DNA of 64,000 nucleotides from NCBI RefSeq assembly GCF_030052815.1, contig NC_079504.1, positions 55,312,102 to 55,376,101 on the forward strand, given 5' to 3'. The position numbers and the translations under genes were made by a program. The stretch is from Hevea brasiliensis (taxonomy: Eukaryota; Streptophyta; Magnoliopsida; Malpighiales; Euphorbiaceae). The notes under the pieces are model-generated. The model was not told the DNA's origin, ran no database searches, and saw only the letters and a list, made by a program, of their open reading frames with translations. Position 1 is the stretch's first letter. Every line of letters starts with the position of its first letter. Below are positions 1-11,972 of this stretch, piece by piece.

Positions 1-674
1 ACTAAGCATTATTGCTTAGGGCATTGCATTTTGCCACGCGTAGGTTCTGGAGAGACTGACAGAGAGCCCAGTAGACCACAGACTGAGTGAGGCCATCCTC
101 AGTTCTGCATAGTGTCCATGTCACCTCATAGACTTCAGTGCATTGGTAGGACTTTAGGTCCCATTTTGGTATTTTATAATTAAACTTTTATTTTCTCATG
201 TATAGTTGAGACTCATGTAATATATTTTGGTATTAATGTAAATATTTGTAATTTGTGTTTATAAATGAAAATTGAGTATTTATTTATGATTTGTACATGA
301 TTATCATGTGAAATGAATGAATGACAAATAGAAGAATTTTTTAGAAATGGTTAAGAAATAATGAGATTTTGTTGATATAATGGAGTTTGAGAATGATTGA
401 AAATGTATAGGAAGTGTTTTTCACAGGCTCCGAAGAACTGTTTTATCCATTTTTAGCCGGTACTCTGTCGGATTTTCTACAAAATTTTCAGAACCTCAAA
501 TGAATTTATAATTTCAATAAATGACTTAAATGAGTCAAATTTCACAAATTGCACTTCATAACTATAAAGAAATAAATTAAGGATAAAAATAATTGAGAAA
601 AAAAATATAGTATTCCGGTATACTGTGTGGTATATCTTACTCGGCTACACTGTAGACGAGTAAGGGGTGTCACA
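1..674 (+). repeat. Element 1, 5' LTR (3' portion; window cuts it)
   Basis: This is the last 674 bases of a Ty3/gypsy LTR. It ends in GGGGTGTCACA directly before a primer-binding site, and it matches the last part of the 3' LTR at 38774-41974, including the region from the stem-loop pair (1-44) to the end. The stem-loop pair is CTAAGC/GCTTAG (2-7 with 14-19) followed by a decayed second stem. The true LTR start, and the left target duplication, lie upstream of the window. No gene is seen here. Confidence 0.93.
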
Positions 675-679
675 TTTAG

Positions 680-691
680 TGGTATCAGAGC
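680..691 (+). other. Primer-binding site, initiator-Met tRNA type (Element 1)
   Basis: TGGTATCAGAGC lies five bases after the LTR end. It is the standard plant primer-binding site complementary to the 3' end of initiator methionine tRNA, which primes minus-strand DNA synthesis. The same TTTAG spacer plus PBS recurs in Elements 3 and 5. Confidence 0.95.
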
Positions 692-801
692 ACGGTTTAG
701 GCATTTTTGGGTCTAGATCGAGTCCATACCTTGCATTGCATTTGCAAGAGTCGAGGTGACACTAATGCAAATCTGTTTGTTTTTCTTATTTTGATAAGCA
801 T

Positions 802-2035
802 ATGGACCACACGTCTCAGAAGGCAATTGAGGAGGAAGTGAAGAGTCATGCTCCACCTGCAGCAACTGAAATTGGAGGTAGGGGAGAACCAGCTCCACCA
901 GCACCAGCAGAGCCTGCTTAGCCTCCACAGGCCATGTTCCAGCAAATGGTTGAGTTTTTCAGACAAATGGCAGGGGTAATGCCACCACCACCACCTCCAC
1001 AGTAGAAATCCCATCTGGAAAAACTGAGGAAATTTGGAGCAGTGGATTTTTTTTGGCAAGAGAGAAGATGATTCTGTTGCAGCCAAAAACTGGTTGAACA
1101 GAATAGGAAGAGTTTTAAAATAACTCCACTACACCCCAGAGCAAAACCTAGAAGCTGTTGTATCTCTACTGCAAGATGATGCCTATCAATGGTGGGATAC
1201 AGTGTCTAGTAAAATGCAGCCAGAACAAATAACCTGGGACTTCTTCCTCTTAGAGTTCAAAAAGAAGTACGTGGGTAGTGTATATCTGGAAGAGAGAAGA
1301 AGAGAATTCATTAACCTGAGGCAGAGACAGCTGACAGTGGCAGAGTATGAAAAAGAATTTGTTAGACTAAGCCGTTATGGAAGGGAGATAGTCCCTAATG
1401 AGGCTAAAAGGTGTAAAAGATTTGAAGAGGGGCTAAATGACAACATAAAGATAATGATCACTGCCTTGGGAATCACAGACTTCACCATGTTAGTCGAAGC
1501 TACAATAAAAGTTGAGAAAGTCAGAATAAGAGAGCAGACCAGAAGAGAGAGACAGCAGAAGAGGGGTCCAGGTCAGTCTAGCTCATCTCCTGCACTTGGA
1601 AAGAAGTTCAGAGGTCCACCTACTCAGAGTTCAGGTTAGCCTCAACTTTAGGGTCACTCCCAGGGGCCCAGACCATAGTTTACACCTAGGAGAGGCCAGT
1701 CCACATCATCAATGGGCAACTCTCAAGGGACGGTGTTCAGGGGACTAGCCCTAGCATCTTTTGCTTGTCCACATTGCCTGAAGTGGCATAAGGGGGACTG
1801 TTGGAGAGTGAAGGGTGCCTGCCTAAGGTGTGGGTCGACAGAGCATCAGTTAAGGAACTATCCACACAGAACTGCCACAGCTGCTCCGGCACAAGTAGAT
1901 AGACCTGCCCCTGCACCTCAAAGGGGTAGGAAGTCTAGTAAATCTGAGGCAGTTAGTCCCTCACAAAGACCTGCATCTGAGCCAGCTGAGAGGCCAATTG
2001 TCAGAGTACCTGCCAGGGCTTATGCCATGAGAGCT
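802..2035 (+). pseudogene. gag: gag of Element 1, broken
   Basis: This encodes the capsid/nucleocapsid part of a chromovirus polyprotein. The start is the first ATG after the PBS; the N-terminus is acidic, then proline-rich. A capsid segment is readable at about 1125-1560, with a WW-type motif in DDAYQWWDTV at 1171-1200. A nucleocapsid with a C-x2-C-x3-H-x3-C knuckle and a second C-x2-C-x4-H-x4-C knuckle lies at about 1757-1862; the last Cys of the second knuckle has become Tyr. In-frame stops occur near 918, 1004, 1121, 1637, 1649 and 1676, and the frame changes at the T-run 1046-1053. Most stops are TAG where Gln is expected, as C-to-T decay would give. It cannot make a complete Gag. Confidence 0.9.
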
Positions 2036-2520
2036 CAGGAGGAGCAAGATGCCCCGGACATCATCAGGGATACATTTTTCCTCTATAACACATCTGTACA
2101 TGCATTGGTGAATCCAGGATCCACTCATTCATACATCTGCATCAACATACCTGTAGAAAGGGCGATACTAGTAGGGTAGACTGACTAAGACATTCTGGTC
2201 ACTAATCCATTGAGCCACAGTGTGATGGTGAACAAAGTGTACAAAGGTTGCCCGTTAAGGATTCAGGGGTATGAATTCTTGGCAGACCTGATTGAATTGC
2301 CTTTCCATGAGTTTGACGTGATTTTTGGAATGGACTGGTTGTCACGTCATCAGGCAATGGTTGATTGTAAATTGAAGAGAATTTCCTTGAAAACTCCTGA
2401 GGGTAATGAGATCACAGTTGTGGGGGAAAGGATAGATTTCTTGTCTAATGTTATCTCAGCCACAGTTGCAAGAAAACTAATGAGAAAAGGCTGTGAAGCC
2501 TACCTAGCACATGTGGTGGA
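2036..2520 (+). pseudogene. pol: Aspartic protease region of Element 1, inactive
   Basis: This is the retropepsin-like protease of the polyprotein, in the same frame as gag. The catalytic D-S/T-G triad is expected just before GSTHSYI. Here the codon at 2111-2113 is AAT (Asn) and the next residue is Pro, so the active site is lost. In-frame stops TAG near 2177 and TAA near 2186 also break it. The downstream FGMDWLSRH motif at about 2316-2345 is the family's usual second landmark and is intact. This is a domain call by motif; exact borders are approximate. Confidence 0.85.
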
Positions 2521-3152
2521 TACTAGGCAGGCTAAGCTAGATTTGTGTCACATACCCATAGTAAAAGACTTCCCATATGTATTCGCTGAAGAATTGCCTG
2601 GTTTACCACTAGAAAGAGAAGTTAAATTTGCTATTGAAGTACTACCGAATACAGCACCAATCTCTATTGCTCCTTATAAGATGGCACCTACTGAGTTAAA
2701 GGAGCTAAAAATCCAGTTGCAGGAGTTACTAGATAAGGGGTTCATACGCCCCAGTGTGTCACCATGGGGAGCTCCAGTGCCGTTTGTAAAGAAGAAGGAT
2801 GGGACTTTGAGGTTATGCATTGATTAACGACAATTGAATAAAGTGACTGTGAAGAACAAGTATCCGTTGCTTAGAATTAATGATCTATTTGATTAGTTTA
2901 AGGGAGCAGGAGTATTTTCTAAAATTGATCTGAGATCAGGGTATCATCAGTTGAGGGTAAAGGATGCAGATGTGCCAAAGACTACATTTAGGACCCGGTA
3001 TAGGCATTATGAATTCCTGGTGATGCCCTTTGGCCTAACAAAGGCACCAGCAACATTCATAGACCTTATGAACCGTATTTTCCATCCATATCTAGATCGA
3101 TTCATAGTGGACTTTTTTGATGATATTTTGGTGTATTCCAAGACCAGGGAAG
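2521..3152 (+). pseudogene. pol: Reverse transcriptase of Element 1, N-terminal part, interrupted
   Basis: This is the RT fingers and palm of a Ty3/gypsy polyprotein. Visible landmarks are the LPGLPLEREVKFAIEV entry, [40 protein letters not shown] (first catalytic Asp), [12 protein letters not shown], and FFDDILVYS, where the paired Asp codons are at 3119-3124. In-frame stops are TAA at 2825 and TAG at 2894. The coding sequence is cut at 3152 by a 2.1-kb LTR insertion and resumes in the same reading frame at 5263 once the insertion and one copy of the 5-bp target duplication are removed. Confidence 0.93.
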
Positions 3153-5257
3153 TGAAGGAACAGAAGCGTGAAAAACACAAGTTTATACCATTGAATTCAA
3201 AAATTTTCACCTAGGGTCACATGCATCATGCAAGATTTATTTTTATCTATTTGATTTCAATGATAAACAACATATTAAAACTCTTTTAATATGTTTTTGG
3301 ATCTGTATTTGCCATTTATGATTTTAAATTTAATCAAATTAATTTTAGAACCATAGATTAAATCAAGAACGATTACATTAACCTCTTGATGCACTGCAGC
3401 GTGTCTACGCCTTTGAGATTCATCTTCAGGACACCAAATGTTCTCCCTCTAGCTTGTCCACACCAAGAACACCTATGATAGCCCTTGAACAGCTTCTAAA
3501 GCTTTTTCTATTAATTAGAAATTCAAGTTCTGCTTTTTAAGAGATTAGAGATGTAAACAGGATACCAGAAATAATTTCTAGTGTTCTTAATTCAATAGAT
3601 TGATGGCTAATCTCTTTGAATTGATGAGAGATGAAGAAGAATAGATGGAAAGCCTCAAAATGGCATGAAAAAGGAGAGGAGTGGCTGCTGGTTATTTTCC
3701 TTTTTCATAACAACACTATTATAGCTAGGTTAACACATTAAACCCTTGCCACATGTTATCCTTTGATTAGCTCTAGGTTTAAATGACCCAATCACAATGT
3801 GCCAAGTGTCAAACCTATATTTAATCTTGATTTTAATCATCTTACATGATTAAAAAAACATTTGGCAAGCTTATGAGTAATCCCATGTGTCACCATCTCA
3901 TGGTGCCATGTGTCACACTGTGAAATGACCAAAATGCCCTTGTGTCTTAATTTTGAGTTCTTAACCCAAAATAATTATTTTTCTTCTTCTAATTTATATC
4001 AAATAGAAATTAATTAATTAATCTCTATAAATTAATTTCTCATTAATTAAATTCATATTTAAACACTTTAAATATAAATTTAACTTATACTATACATTCA
4101 ATAATCTAGATTTGGTTTCAAGTCACGCTAGGGACTTTGCAATTTAATTGCAAACCAAACCTATTTAATTAATCAATTAAACTCTTTAATTAATTAATTA
4201 GATCATATTTAAATAGGTGATAAATTGTGTATGTGTGTGACTTACTAGGCTCATCACTAATTGGCAATGGGACATGATATCAACTCTTAATATCATCAGA
4301 ACTCTTTCTTACCATAAATGATTTCTCTAAATCATTTTATGAACCTTATAGACCATGGTTAACACCTAGCATAGCATGCCATGACCACCCAATTAGTAAT
4401 AAGGTTTACCTTAAATGAACCTATAATCATATGTTACCATGCACTAGAATCTCTCTGTTACAAAATCCCAACTCAAGCTGGAGTCATGGTTTATGTCAAA
4501 CTCCATTTGCTATGAATATTATGTTCTCTTTTAATTCCAGTTCTTGATTAAAAAGATTTTCTCATCAGAAACTCTTTTCTGAATAAATCTATCTGTCCTG
4601 GCTAGGAACTTGAAGCATCAAGAACAATTAAATGAACATAGGATTTTATCTCTATTCACTTAGAGGAATAGATTCCATCTTGATTAACACCTACCTCCAT
4701 ATATAACTAGTAGGAGCCAACAGATGCCCATATATCTATACATAGTACAAGTATGAAAGCAGTATCAAACTCAAACTACCTATATACAAGATAACTATGC
4801 TATCTCAAGTCTAAAGATTATATGCACTGATATGATTTATGACAAAACATTGATAAGAGTAAACTCCATGTGCTTGTCATAAGTGTCACTGGTTCGGCCT
4901 ACTTATCATTTATAAGTGCCTATCATGTTTGTTATATGGCATGAGACTCACCATACTATTTTATTTGTATCTCATATAAATAACTTGGGAAGAAATATGA
5001 ATACAATCTTTCTAGATAAGTCATGTCCTTATTATGAAGTATCCTCAATTGTGAACCTATTTATGATACTTTGTGCTAGAAATATTGCCACTCATATTCT
5101 TAACAACTTAAGAATAATATTTCTAACAAAATATCGATTGACCTTTTCTATTACACATAAATATATTATGTAAACGGAAAAGTGGAAATACCTTTTATTA
5201 ATAAAAATATGTACTGGATACATACTAAATTATATGCTCTAGGGCATACTACTAACA
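3153..5257 (-). mobile_element. Solo LTR, copia-like (copy 1), inserted in Element 1 RT
   Basis: This is a 2105-bp block with TG...CA ends, flanked by the perfect 5-bp duplication GGAAG (3148-3152 and 5258-5262). It has no coding core or PBS, so I read it as a solo LTR left after LTR-LTR recombination. It is collinear with the block at 11973-14075. The minus orientation and the Ty1/copia assignment are inferences: read on the minus strand, it starts TGTTAGTAGTATGCCCTAGA, a start style I associate with long-LTR copia elements. The short ORF inside (4916-5173) is not a gene. Confidence 0.87.
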
Positions 5258-5639
5258 GGAAGAACATGATGAACATTTGAGGATTGTTCTGCAAACCCTG
5301 AGAGAAAAGAAGCTATATGCTAAGTTGTCCAAGTGTGACTTCTGGTTGAATAAGATTGCATTCCTTGGACATATATTGTCAGCTGATGGGATTAGGGTAG
5401 ACCCCAAAAAGATAGAAGCAGTGATGGAATGGAAGCCTCCCAGAAATACAACTGAGGTCAGGAGTTTCTTGGGGCTAGCTGGGTATTATAGAAGATTTAT
5501 AAAGGGATTTTCTTTAATAGCTACTCCAATGACCAAGTTGTTACACAAGAATGTCAGATTTGATTGGAATGACAAGTTTCAAGCCAGTTTTAAGAAGTTG
5601 AAGGCTATGCTAATAGAGGCACCAGTGGTAACATAGCCA
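5258..5639 (+). pseudogene. pol: Reverse transcriptase of Element 1, C-terminal part
   Basis: This is the RT thumb/connection that continues the interrupted domain. It shows the usual run [45 protein letters not shown] and TPMTKLL. The first five bases are the second copy of the target duplication. The frame is open to a TAG near 5634, at the junction with RNase H. Confidence 0.93.
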
Positions 5640-6011
5640 GTGTCGGGAAAGGACTTTGTGATCTATAGTGATGCCTCTCATAATGGGTTAGGGTGTGTAT
5701 TGATGCAAGAGGGGAAGGTGGTCGCTTATGTTTCTAGGGAGATAAGGCCACATGAACAGAACTACCCTACTCATGATATAGAACTTGCAGCAATTATCTT
5801 CGCACTGAAGATATGGAGGCATTACTTGTCTGGTAAAAAGTGCTATATTTACACAGACCACAAAAGTCTAAAATATTTGCCAACCCAGAAGGAGCTCATC
5901 CTTAGACAGAGGTGATGGATTGAGTTCCTGAAGGACTATGACTGTGTGACTGACTAACATCCTAGGAAGGCAAATGTAGTTGCTGATGCTTTGAGCAGAA
6001 AATCCATCACA
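5640..6011 (+). pseudogene. pol: RNase H domain of Element 1
   Basis: The RNase H degrades the RNA strand of the RNA-DNA hybrid during reverse transcription. All four acidic landmarks can be read: DASHNGLG (about 5668), HDIELAA (about 5773), TDHKSLKY (about 5857) and VADALSRKS (about 5978). TGA at 5913 (CGA-to-TGA type) and TAA at 5955 interrupt it. It is in frame with the upstream RT fragment. Confidence 0.92.
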
Positions 6012-7310
6012 GCTTTGAGATCATTGAATGCCGGTCTATCCTTGGCTTGAGATGGAGCTATTTTGGATGAGTTGCCAATGAGGCCAAACCTACTGCAATA
6101 GATTTTAGATGGGCAGAAGGTAGATGAGAAGTTAATGGCTACTTTGAGCAAAATCTCAAAAGGGAAGGCAACTGACTATGAGGTAAAAGCAAATGGGTGT
6201 TCCTACTACAAAGGAAGAATGTGTGTACCAGATGATGGGGAATTGAAAGCCAGTATTCTAAAAGAGGCACACACCAGTGTTTATACTATGCACGCAGGAA
6301 GTACAAAAATGTATCATGACCTGAAGCTTTATTATTGGTGGCCTAATATGAAGAAGGACATAGTTGACTATGTGACTAAATGCTTGACATGTCAGCAAGT
6401 CAAGGCAGAACATCAAGTTCCATTGGGTTTGCTACAACCTATAAGCATACCTGAATGAAAATGGGATAGGGTCACCATGGATTTTGTAAGTGGTTTACCT
6501 CTCACTCAGAAGAAGCATGATGCAGTATGGGTGATAGTAGATAGATTGATGAAGTCAGCACACTTTCTTCCAGTTAGAACTGACTACTCACTAGAGAAGT
6601 TAGCAGAATTGTATATCAGTGAGATAGTTAGACTGCATGGAACTGATCGAGACCCAAGGTTTACATATAGATTTTGGAAGAAGTTGCATGAATCCTTGGG
6701 TACACAACTCCACTTTAGCATAGCTTTCCATCCTCAGACGGATGGGCAATTAAAAAGAGTAATCCAGGTTCTTGAGGATATGCTGAGGAGTTGTGTCATC
6801 GAGTTTGAGGGAAGTTGGGATAGATACTTCCCACTGGCAGAATTTACATACAACAATAGCTACCAAGCTAGCATCCAAATGGTCCCATATGAAGCATTGT
6901 ATGGGAGGAAATGTACAACCTCAGTGTGTTGGACTGAATTGGGCAAAGATAAACTGGTAGGGCTAGACCTGGTGAAACAGACTGAGAATAAAGTAAAGGT
7001 AATCAAAGCCAATCTGAAAGTTACCTCAGATAGACAGAAATCTTATGCCAACCTAAAGAGAAAAGAAATAGAATAAGCAGTTGGCGACAAAGTGTTCCTC
7101 AAGGTGTCATCGTGGAAGAAGGCACTAAGGTTTGGAAGAAAAGGTAAGTTAAGCCTTAGGTTCATTGGCCCATATGAAGTCATTGAACGTGTGGGACCAG
7201 TGGCCTACAGGCTAGCTTTACCACTAGAGCTGGATAAGATCCACAATGTGTTTCACGTATCCATGCTAAGAAAATACTGCTCAGATCCTTCACATGTCAT
7301 TTCTACGAAA
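6012..7310 (+). pseudogene. pol: Integrase of Element 1, catalytically dead
   Basis: The HHCC zinc domain is intact at about 6270-6400 (H...HAGS, CLTCQ). The core begins MDFVSGLP (first Asp near 6480). The second-Asp region reads HGTDRDPRF and lacks about six residues of the usual [12 protein letters not shown] stretch. The DDE glutamate, two residues after DGQ, is Lys at 6753-6755. The C-terminal GPYEVIERVGPVAYRLALP module (about 7167-7223), a GPY/F-type fold, is intact. Stops near 6048, 6099, 6456 and 7074 break the frame. The family is a chromovirus of Tekay/Del type by sequence style. Confidence 0.92.
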
Positions 7311-7401
7311 GAAATTGAAGTACAATCGGATTTGACATATGAGGAAGAACCCATACGGATCCTGGCTCGAGAAGTGAAAGAGTTAAGGGATAAACAGATT
7401 C
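7311..7401 (+). pseudogene. pol: Chromodomain of Element 1, 5' half
   Basis: The C-terminal chromodomain starts at the conserved EEEPIRIL and REVKELRDKQI segment, which in this clade leads into a LVKVLW strand. The strand is missing here because Element 2 inserted after base 7401. The missing half is found 31 kb downstream at 38630. Joining the two across one target-duplication copy keeps the reading frame. Confidence 0.92.
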
Positions 7402-8411
7402 AGTAACACCTCTTACCCGTCTATAGTATAGCCGAGCAAGGTGTGTCACACGGAGTGCCGGAGCACCTGATCTTATCTGATTTCATTACAGTTCTTGACT
7501 TACTTGTTCAAAAACTTTATCTAAGGTTTAGGCTATTTTTACTGTTTATTAAAATCTGAATAATTTGGAAATTTCAAAAATTTAAACGACAATCCAGTAG
7601 AGTGTCGGCTGTAATTTGGATGAACAGTTCTTCTGAACCTGCTAAAAATAATTTAAATATATACTCAAATTCACAACTCAGAATCAGTCTCAAAATTTCT
7701 CATACTCAATCTCAATCAGAATCATCATGATCAGATACTTAGCTCATATATCAGAATTCTTACATTTCATTATCTTACATAATTTTCCAACTAATTACAT
7801 ACATTTTTCAAGTACAGGATATACAAATAATTTGCAATATACTTAGAATGAACAAAATACATAACAAATGTAAATATGAGCCCTATCTACATGCATTGCT
7901 GAGAAGGTGACAACCTTGTGCACTTCTGACACTTTTGTAGATCTAAACTCCAAAATCTCAGTCGAAGTACCTGCGCGAAGAAAATAATTCAATCACGCTA
8001 AGCATTTCTACTTAGTGGTGCAGTAGTATAACAAGAAATAATATATACAAATAAAGAAAGAAGTAAATCATAATTTGGATACTCAGGAATCAATTTTATT
8101 TAGTATGGTATTTCTAGTATCAACTATCTTATATACTAGTTTGTTCCTCTTTGGAAGTGCTTAGTTTATAACCTTTCAGTAAATATACTCAGCATACAAA
8201 TTATTCTAACTATATTGTATTTTAAGTCGCTGTAGTTCTGCAAATTGTATTTTGTTATGTTTTTACTGCTAATCTCTTTTACTCATTTCATTCAATACTT
8301 AATTTAGTTGTATTGCATGTCAATATACTTAGTTTAACTGTCTAAATTTAATAATACTTAAATTAACTGCACATGTAGCCTATACACTAACCAGACTGGA
8401 TAAACGGATAT

Positions 8412-8567
8412 ACTAGCTTTGGGTACCTAGTACCTCAGGCCGTCACCCCATCAGTCACAAAGTATCTCCCTGTGTGCAAACAGTGGATAAACTAGCACTG
8501 GGTACCTAGTACTCGGGCTATCACACCATCGGTCACAAAGTATCTCCCGGTGTGCAAATAGTGGGGC
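8412..8567. repeat. 79-bp tandem duplication in Element 2 left LTR
   Basis: Two adjacent copies of a unit beginning ACTAGC (8412 and 8491) and containing GGGTACCTAGTAC and GTCACAAAGTATCTCCC. The sister LTR has one copy near 35770-35840, so the duplication arose after Element 2 inserted. Confidence 0.85.
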
Positions 8568-10965
8568 TAAAAAGCCATATAAACAATCAGGCAATAAGCC
8601 AAGTATCATAACATAATCCGCATAGCCATAGACTATTAAAATCATAGTGTGGCATAATGAGCCATAAAATATAGTGTGGTGTGAAGCCATTTACAATACA
8701 GCTGTTAGAAACCTATTGGCATGCCAACCTATCCAAACTAGTCAACAAAGCAAACTAGGGCATATTACAAGATTACATATTTAATTCTTTATTTTTAGGG
8801 TTTATACATCATTATGCCTTTCACTGGTCAACGAACATGTTGACCTTTTTATACATCATGGATAGGTTGATTCTAGTATCAACATATCACAATTCGCATT
8901 TCAATATGCTGTCAGTATAGTGCAATTTACAATTCTCATAAGTTGGCATTTATTGTCAAATTATTTCTAGGCTTCATTGCATATTATTGTCAATTTTTTA
9001 ATTTTAGTGTGCTAGATTGATCTAGCTAAATATCCTATTGCCATTGGTTTTTAGCTTCTGGTCAAAGAAGAAAATTTGTAGCTCTATGTCTTATTAAACT
9101 TTTGCCATAGATTTCAGGTCATTCTGAGTTGTATAGACCAAGATATGGTCAATTTACTAAAGTTGGATAGATTGCATTTTTAATGCAACTTTAGGTCATT
9201 TTTAGGTCAAGTTCAATTCTGGCAGATTTGGTACTCTAAATTAGGCAATCAATTTGACTTGATTCTGGTCATTTCTGGGCTTTGGTGTCTTCATAAGAGT
9301 TATAGCTCTATGTCTAATCTTTCCATTGATATAAATTTCAGGTCATTTGGACCTATTTTGAATGAGTTATGATCAAATGAGTGACTACTATTCATATGGT
9401 CAAATTCTTGGTTGCAATGGTTCTGGATAGTTTTGATACCTCAAATTATGCAAGCAATTTAACTTAGTAAATGACATTTCCGTGTTCTGTGATCTTCACC
9501 AAAGTTGTAGCTCTATGTCTAAGCTTTCCATCCGTATAAATTTCAGGTCATTTGGAGTTGTGTAGACCAAGATATGGTCAATTTACTATGGCTGGTCAAG
9601 TTGCACTTATATTGCACTATTACGTCATTTTTAAGCCAGAGTCAATTTGGCCAGTTTTTGTAACCCAACTTGGGCAATCAATTTGCCTTGCTTAATGGTA
9701 TTTCTAGGCTTGGTGGTCTCTACCAAAGTTGTAGCCCTATGTCTAATCTTTCTAATAATACAAATTTCAGGTCATTTGGACCTATTTTGAGTGAGTTATG
9801 GCCGAAATACTGGCTACTGTTCATATGGTCAAAAATTCTTGGTTTTAAGTTACCAATCCGGATTAGGTAACTAAATTGGTCATTTTCTGGACAGAATTTT
9901 GGCAAGCTTTCTACATGAAAGTTGGTCCAATTTAGGTCTAGTTTTACCTCCAATTGGGGTCATACAAGGTCAGTTATGGCCTAATTTATACACTGCCTTC
10001 ATCAATCACACAACCTGCACACAAATTGCATTTATAATGTTTAATCCTCCTTCTCCCAAACTACAATACAACATTCATAGCACTTCTAATCTCATTCATC
10101 AAGTCTCAAATTAGTCAATTCCCAGCAGTTTACTCAAGTCCTCAATAATCAATACAGAATCCTAATTCAGAAAGTCAAGGTCAATAATATACACTTGCAA
10201 ACAATTAGTTAATACTTGAAATTTCAACTAACAATGTAGCACCCTCACTGTAGCCATTCCGTACATTCTATTGTTCTAGTGACCAGTGTCGATCCGGACA
10301 GCTAGAATGCCGGGAAAAATATTTAGACTAGAGTGAGGAATCATAAATAACTCAAATAATAATAAGAAAAATTTAGGAAAAATTTTAGAAATAAAATACA
10401 ACCAAGTTAAATGAGCCGATGCCCTAGCGATGGGTAACCTAGAGGGAAGTTTCAGTCTTCGTAGCTAGAAGCCCTAAACCCGGGAGAAAATTTATGAAAT
10501 AATTTTTGGGACTCCAGAGAAGAGTCATTGAGGTTTCTATGGCATTAGAATGCCAAGAAAAGGCTTAGAAAATTTTTTCGATTGGTACAGACGATTTTGG
10601 CTCAATAAGCCAAATGGAGGGCATTTTGGTCATTTCGTCTTCGAAGATAATTTTTTATCGACTTGTTTAGTTAAGTAAATAATTGTTATGATATGAAATA
10701 TGAATAAATATTGTTAAAAATTGAAGTAAAGAAAAGAAAAGAAAAGTGGAATTATGACATCACATGATGTCATTAAAAAGGCTTCCACCAATGGCATTTC
10801 AACGAGAACTCTTAAACTAATTAAAAAGGAAAGAAAAGAGGTAAAAATGAAACAAAACTTTCTACTCTTCTTCTCTAAGTTTCGGCAGCCCTCTCCCTTC
10901 CACCATTAAAGCCCCACCAAGCTTTGGTTAACCCACCAAACCACCTCAAAAGCCCATCTTCCCTT

Positions 10966-10973
10966 TATAAAAA
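10966..10973 (+). promoter_or_regulatory. Candidate LTR TATA box (Element 3)
   Basis: TATAAAAA lies 731 bases into the LTR. Equivalent boxes are at the same relative place in Element 5 (49781, 53508) and the family-C solo LTR (27552). The constant position in different LTR families supports a promoter. The transcription start is not shown by sequence. Confidence 0.55.
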
Positions 10974-11972
10974 CTTGTCATCATCACTAGAGCAAGACTT
11001 GGACAGCAAAAAGAAGTGAAAATAAAGGAGTTTGTCAAGCTTGGATTGACACACAACAAGGTTAGTGCTAATTCATCCTTAAAACTTTGTATATATATCA
11101 TGTGGAGTATGAAATGAGGGTGAAATTAAGAGAATTGAAACAAGTTTTGCATGAATAAATTCCACCAATTTCGGCAGCCATGGACTTGTTATGTTTTTGA
11201 TGTTTTCTTTGGATTAAATGAGTGAATAGGCTGCCCTTTATATGATTGTATCACTTAAAACATTAATTTATGAGTTTAGTGCAAGAATTTAAAACTTTGG
11301 AATTTTAGGGCTCGGGTTTGAAACTCAAATATGGAGGTGGATGCAATTGAACACAAAATGATGTTGTAATGGTCATTTAGTGACCATTTGGTATAGTTTG
11401 AATTGAAAATGAAGTGATTGGTGACATTAACTAATGTAAAGAATGAGACTACCTTAAGTGTGCATTCTGGACCCTTTGAGTCTAGTGTGCTCTTGGGGTT
11501 ATAACTCAAGTTAGGTGACTCCAATTGCTAAAAGGCTAATTGGATGTTAAACTAGACACAAAATGCAAAAACTTTGGTGAAGGAATCTATCCCAGAAAAC
11601 CAAAATAAGTGGCCCTAAAAATTAACCTAATCCGGGTGACCAATATGCTGTCCCTGGAAAATGACCAAATGAATAGTGTTCATTCATTTGGTCATAACTC
11701 ACTGTAGAAATGTCCAATTAACCTGAAATTTATATTAATAGAAAGCTTAGACAATTTAGGACAACTTTCATGAAGGAAACAACTCCAAAGTTTGATCAGA
11801 ACTTAATGAAATTGCCCACCAAAATCAGGACACCAAAATTGCTAGGATGGATTCTGCCTAGAAATTCTGGGTACTACCCTATCCAACCAGTTATAGTATT
11901 TAGGCCATAACTTAAGCTACAAAACTCCAATTGGAGTAATTCAAAAAGGAAATTAAAGAAGACACATAAAGG

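Noticed and set aside
697..1086. Minus-strand ORF of 129 codons across gag
   Set aside because: It lies opposite the recognised gag sequence, has a Trp/Cys-rich low-complexity translation from the CCA-rich stretch, and resembles no protein I know.
4916..5173. 85-codon ORF also present in the second copia-like solo LTR (13735-13992)
   Set aside because: Both are the same stretch of LTR. Open length is expected by chance in AT-rich sequence, there is no domain, and coding sequence in a solo LTR is not expected.
3153..5257. Possibility that this block is a MITE, Helitron or TRIM
   Set aside because: It has TG...CA ends and a 5-bp duplication, no terminal inverted repeats, is too long for a MITE, and no PBS or internal direct repeat is seen as a TRIM would need.
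802..7401. Endogenous pararetrovirus
   Set aside because: The order protease-RT-RNase H-integrase with a chromodomain, LTRs and target duplications fit a Ty3/gypsy retrotransposon; pararetroviruses lack integrase and LTRs.
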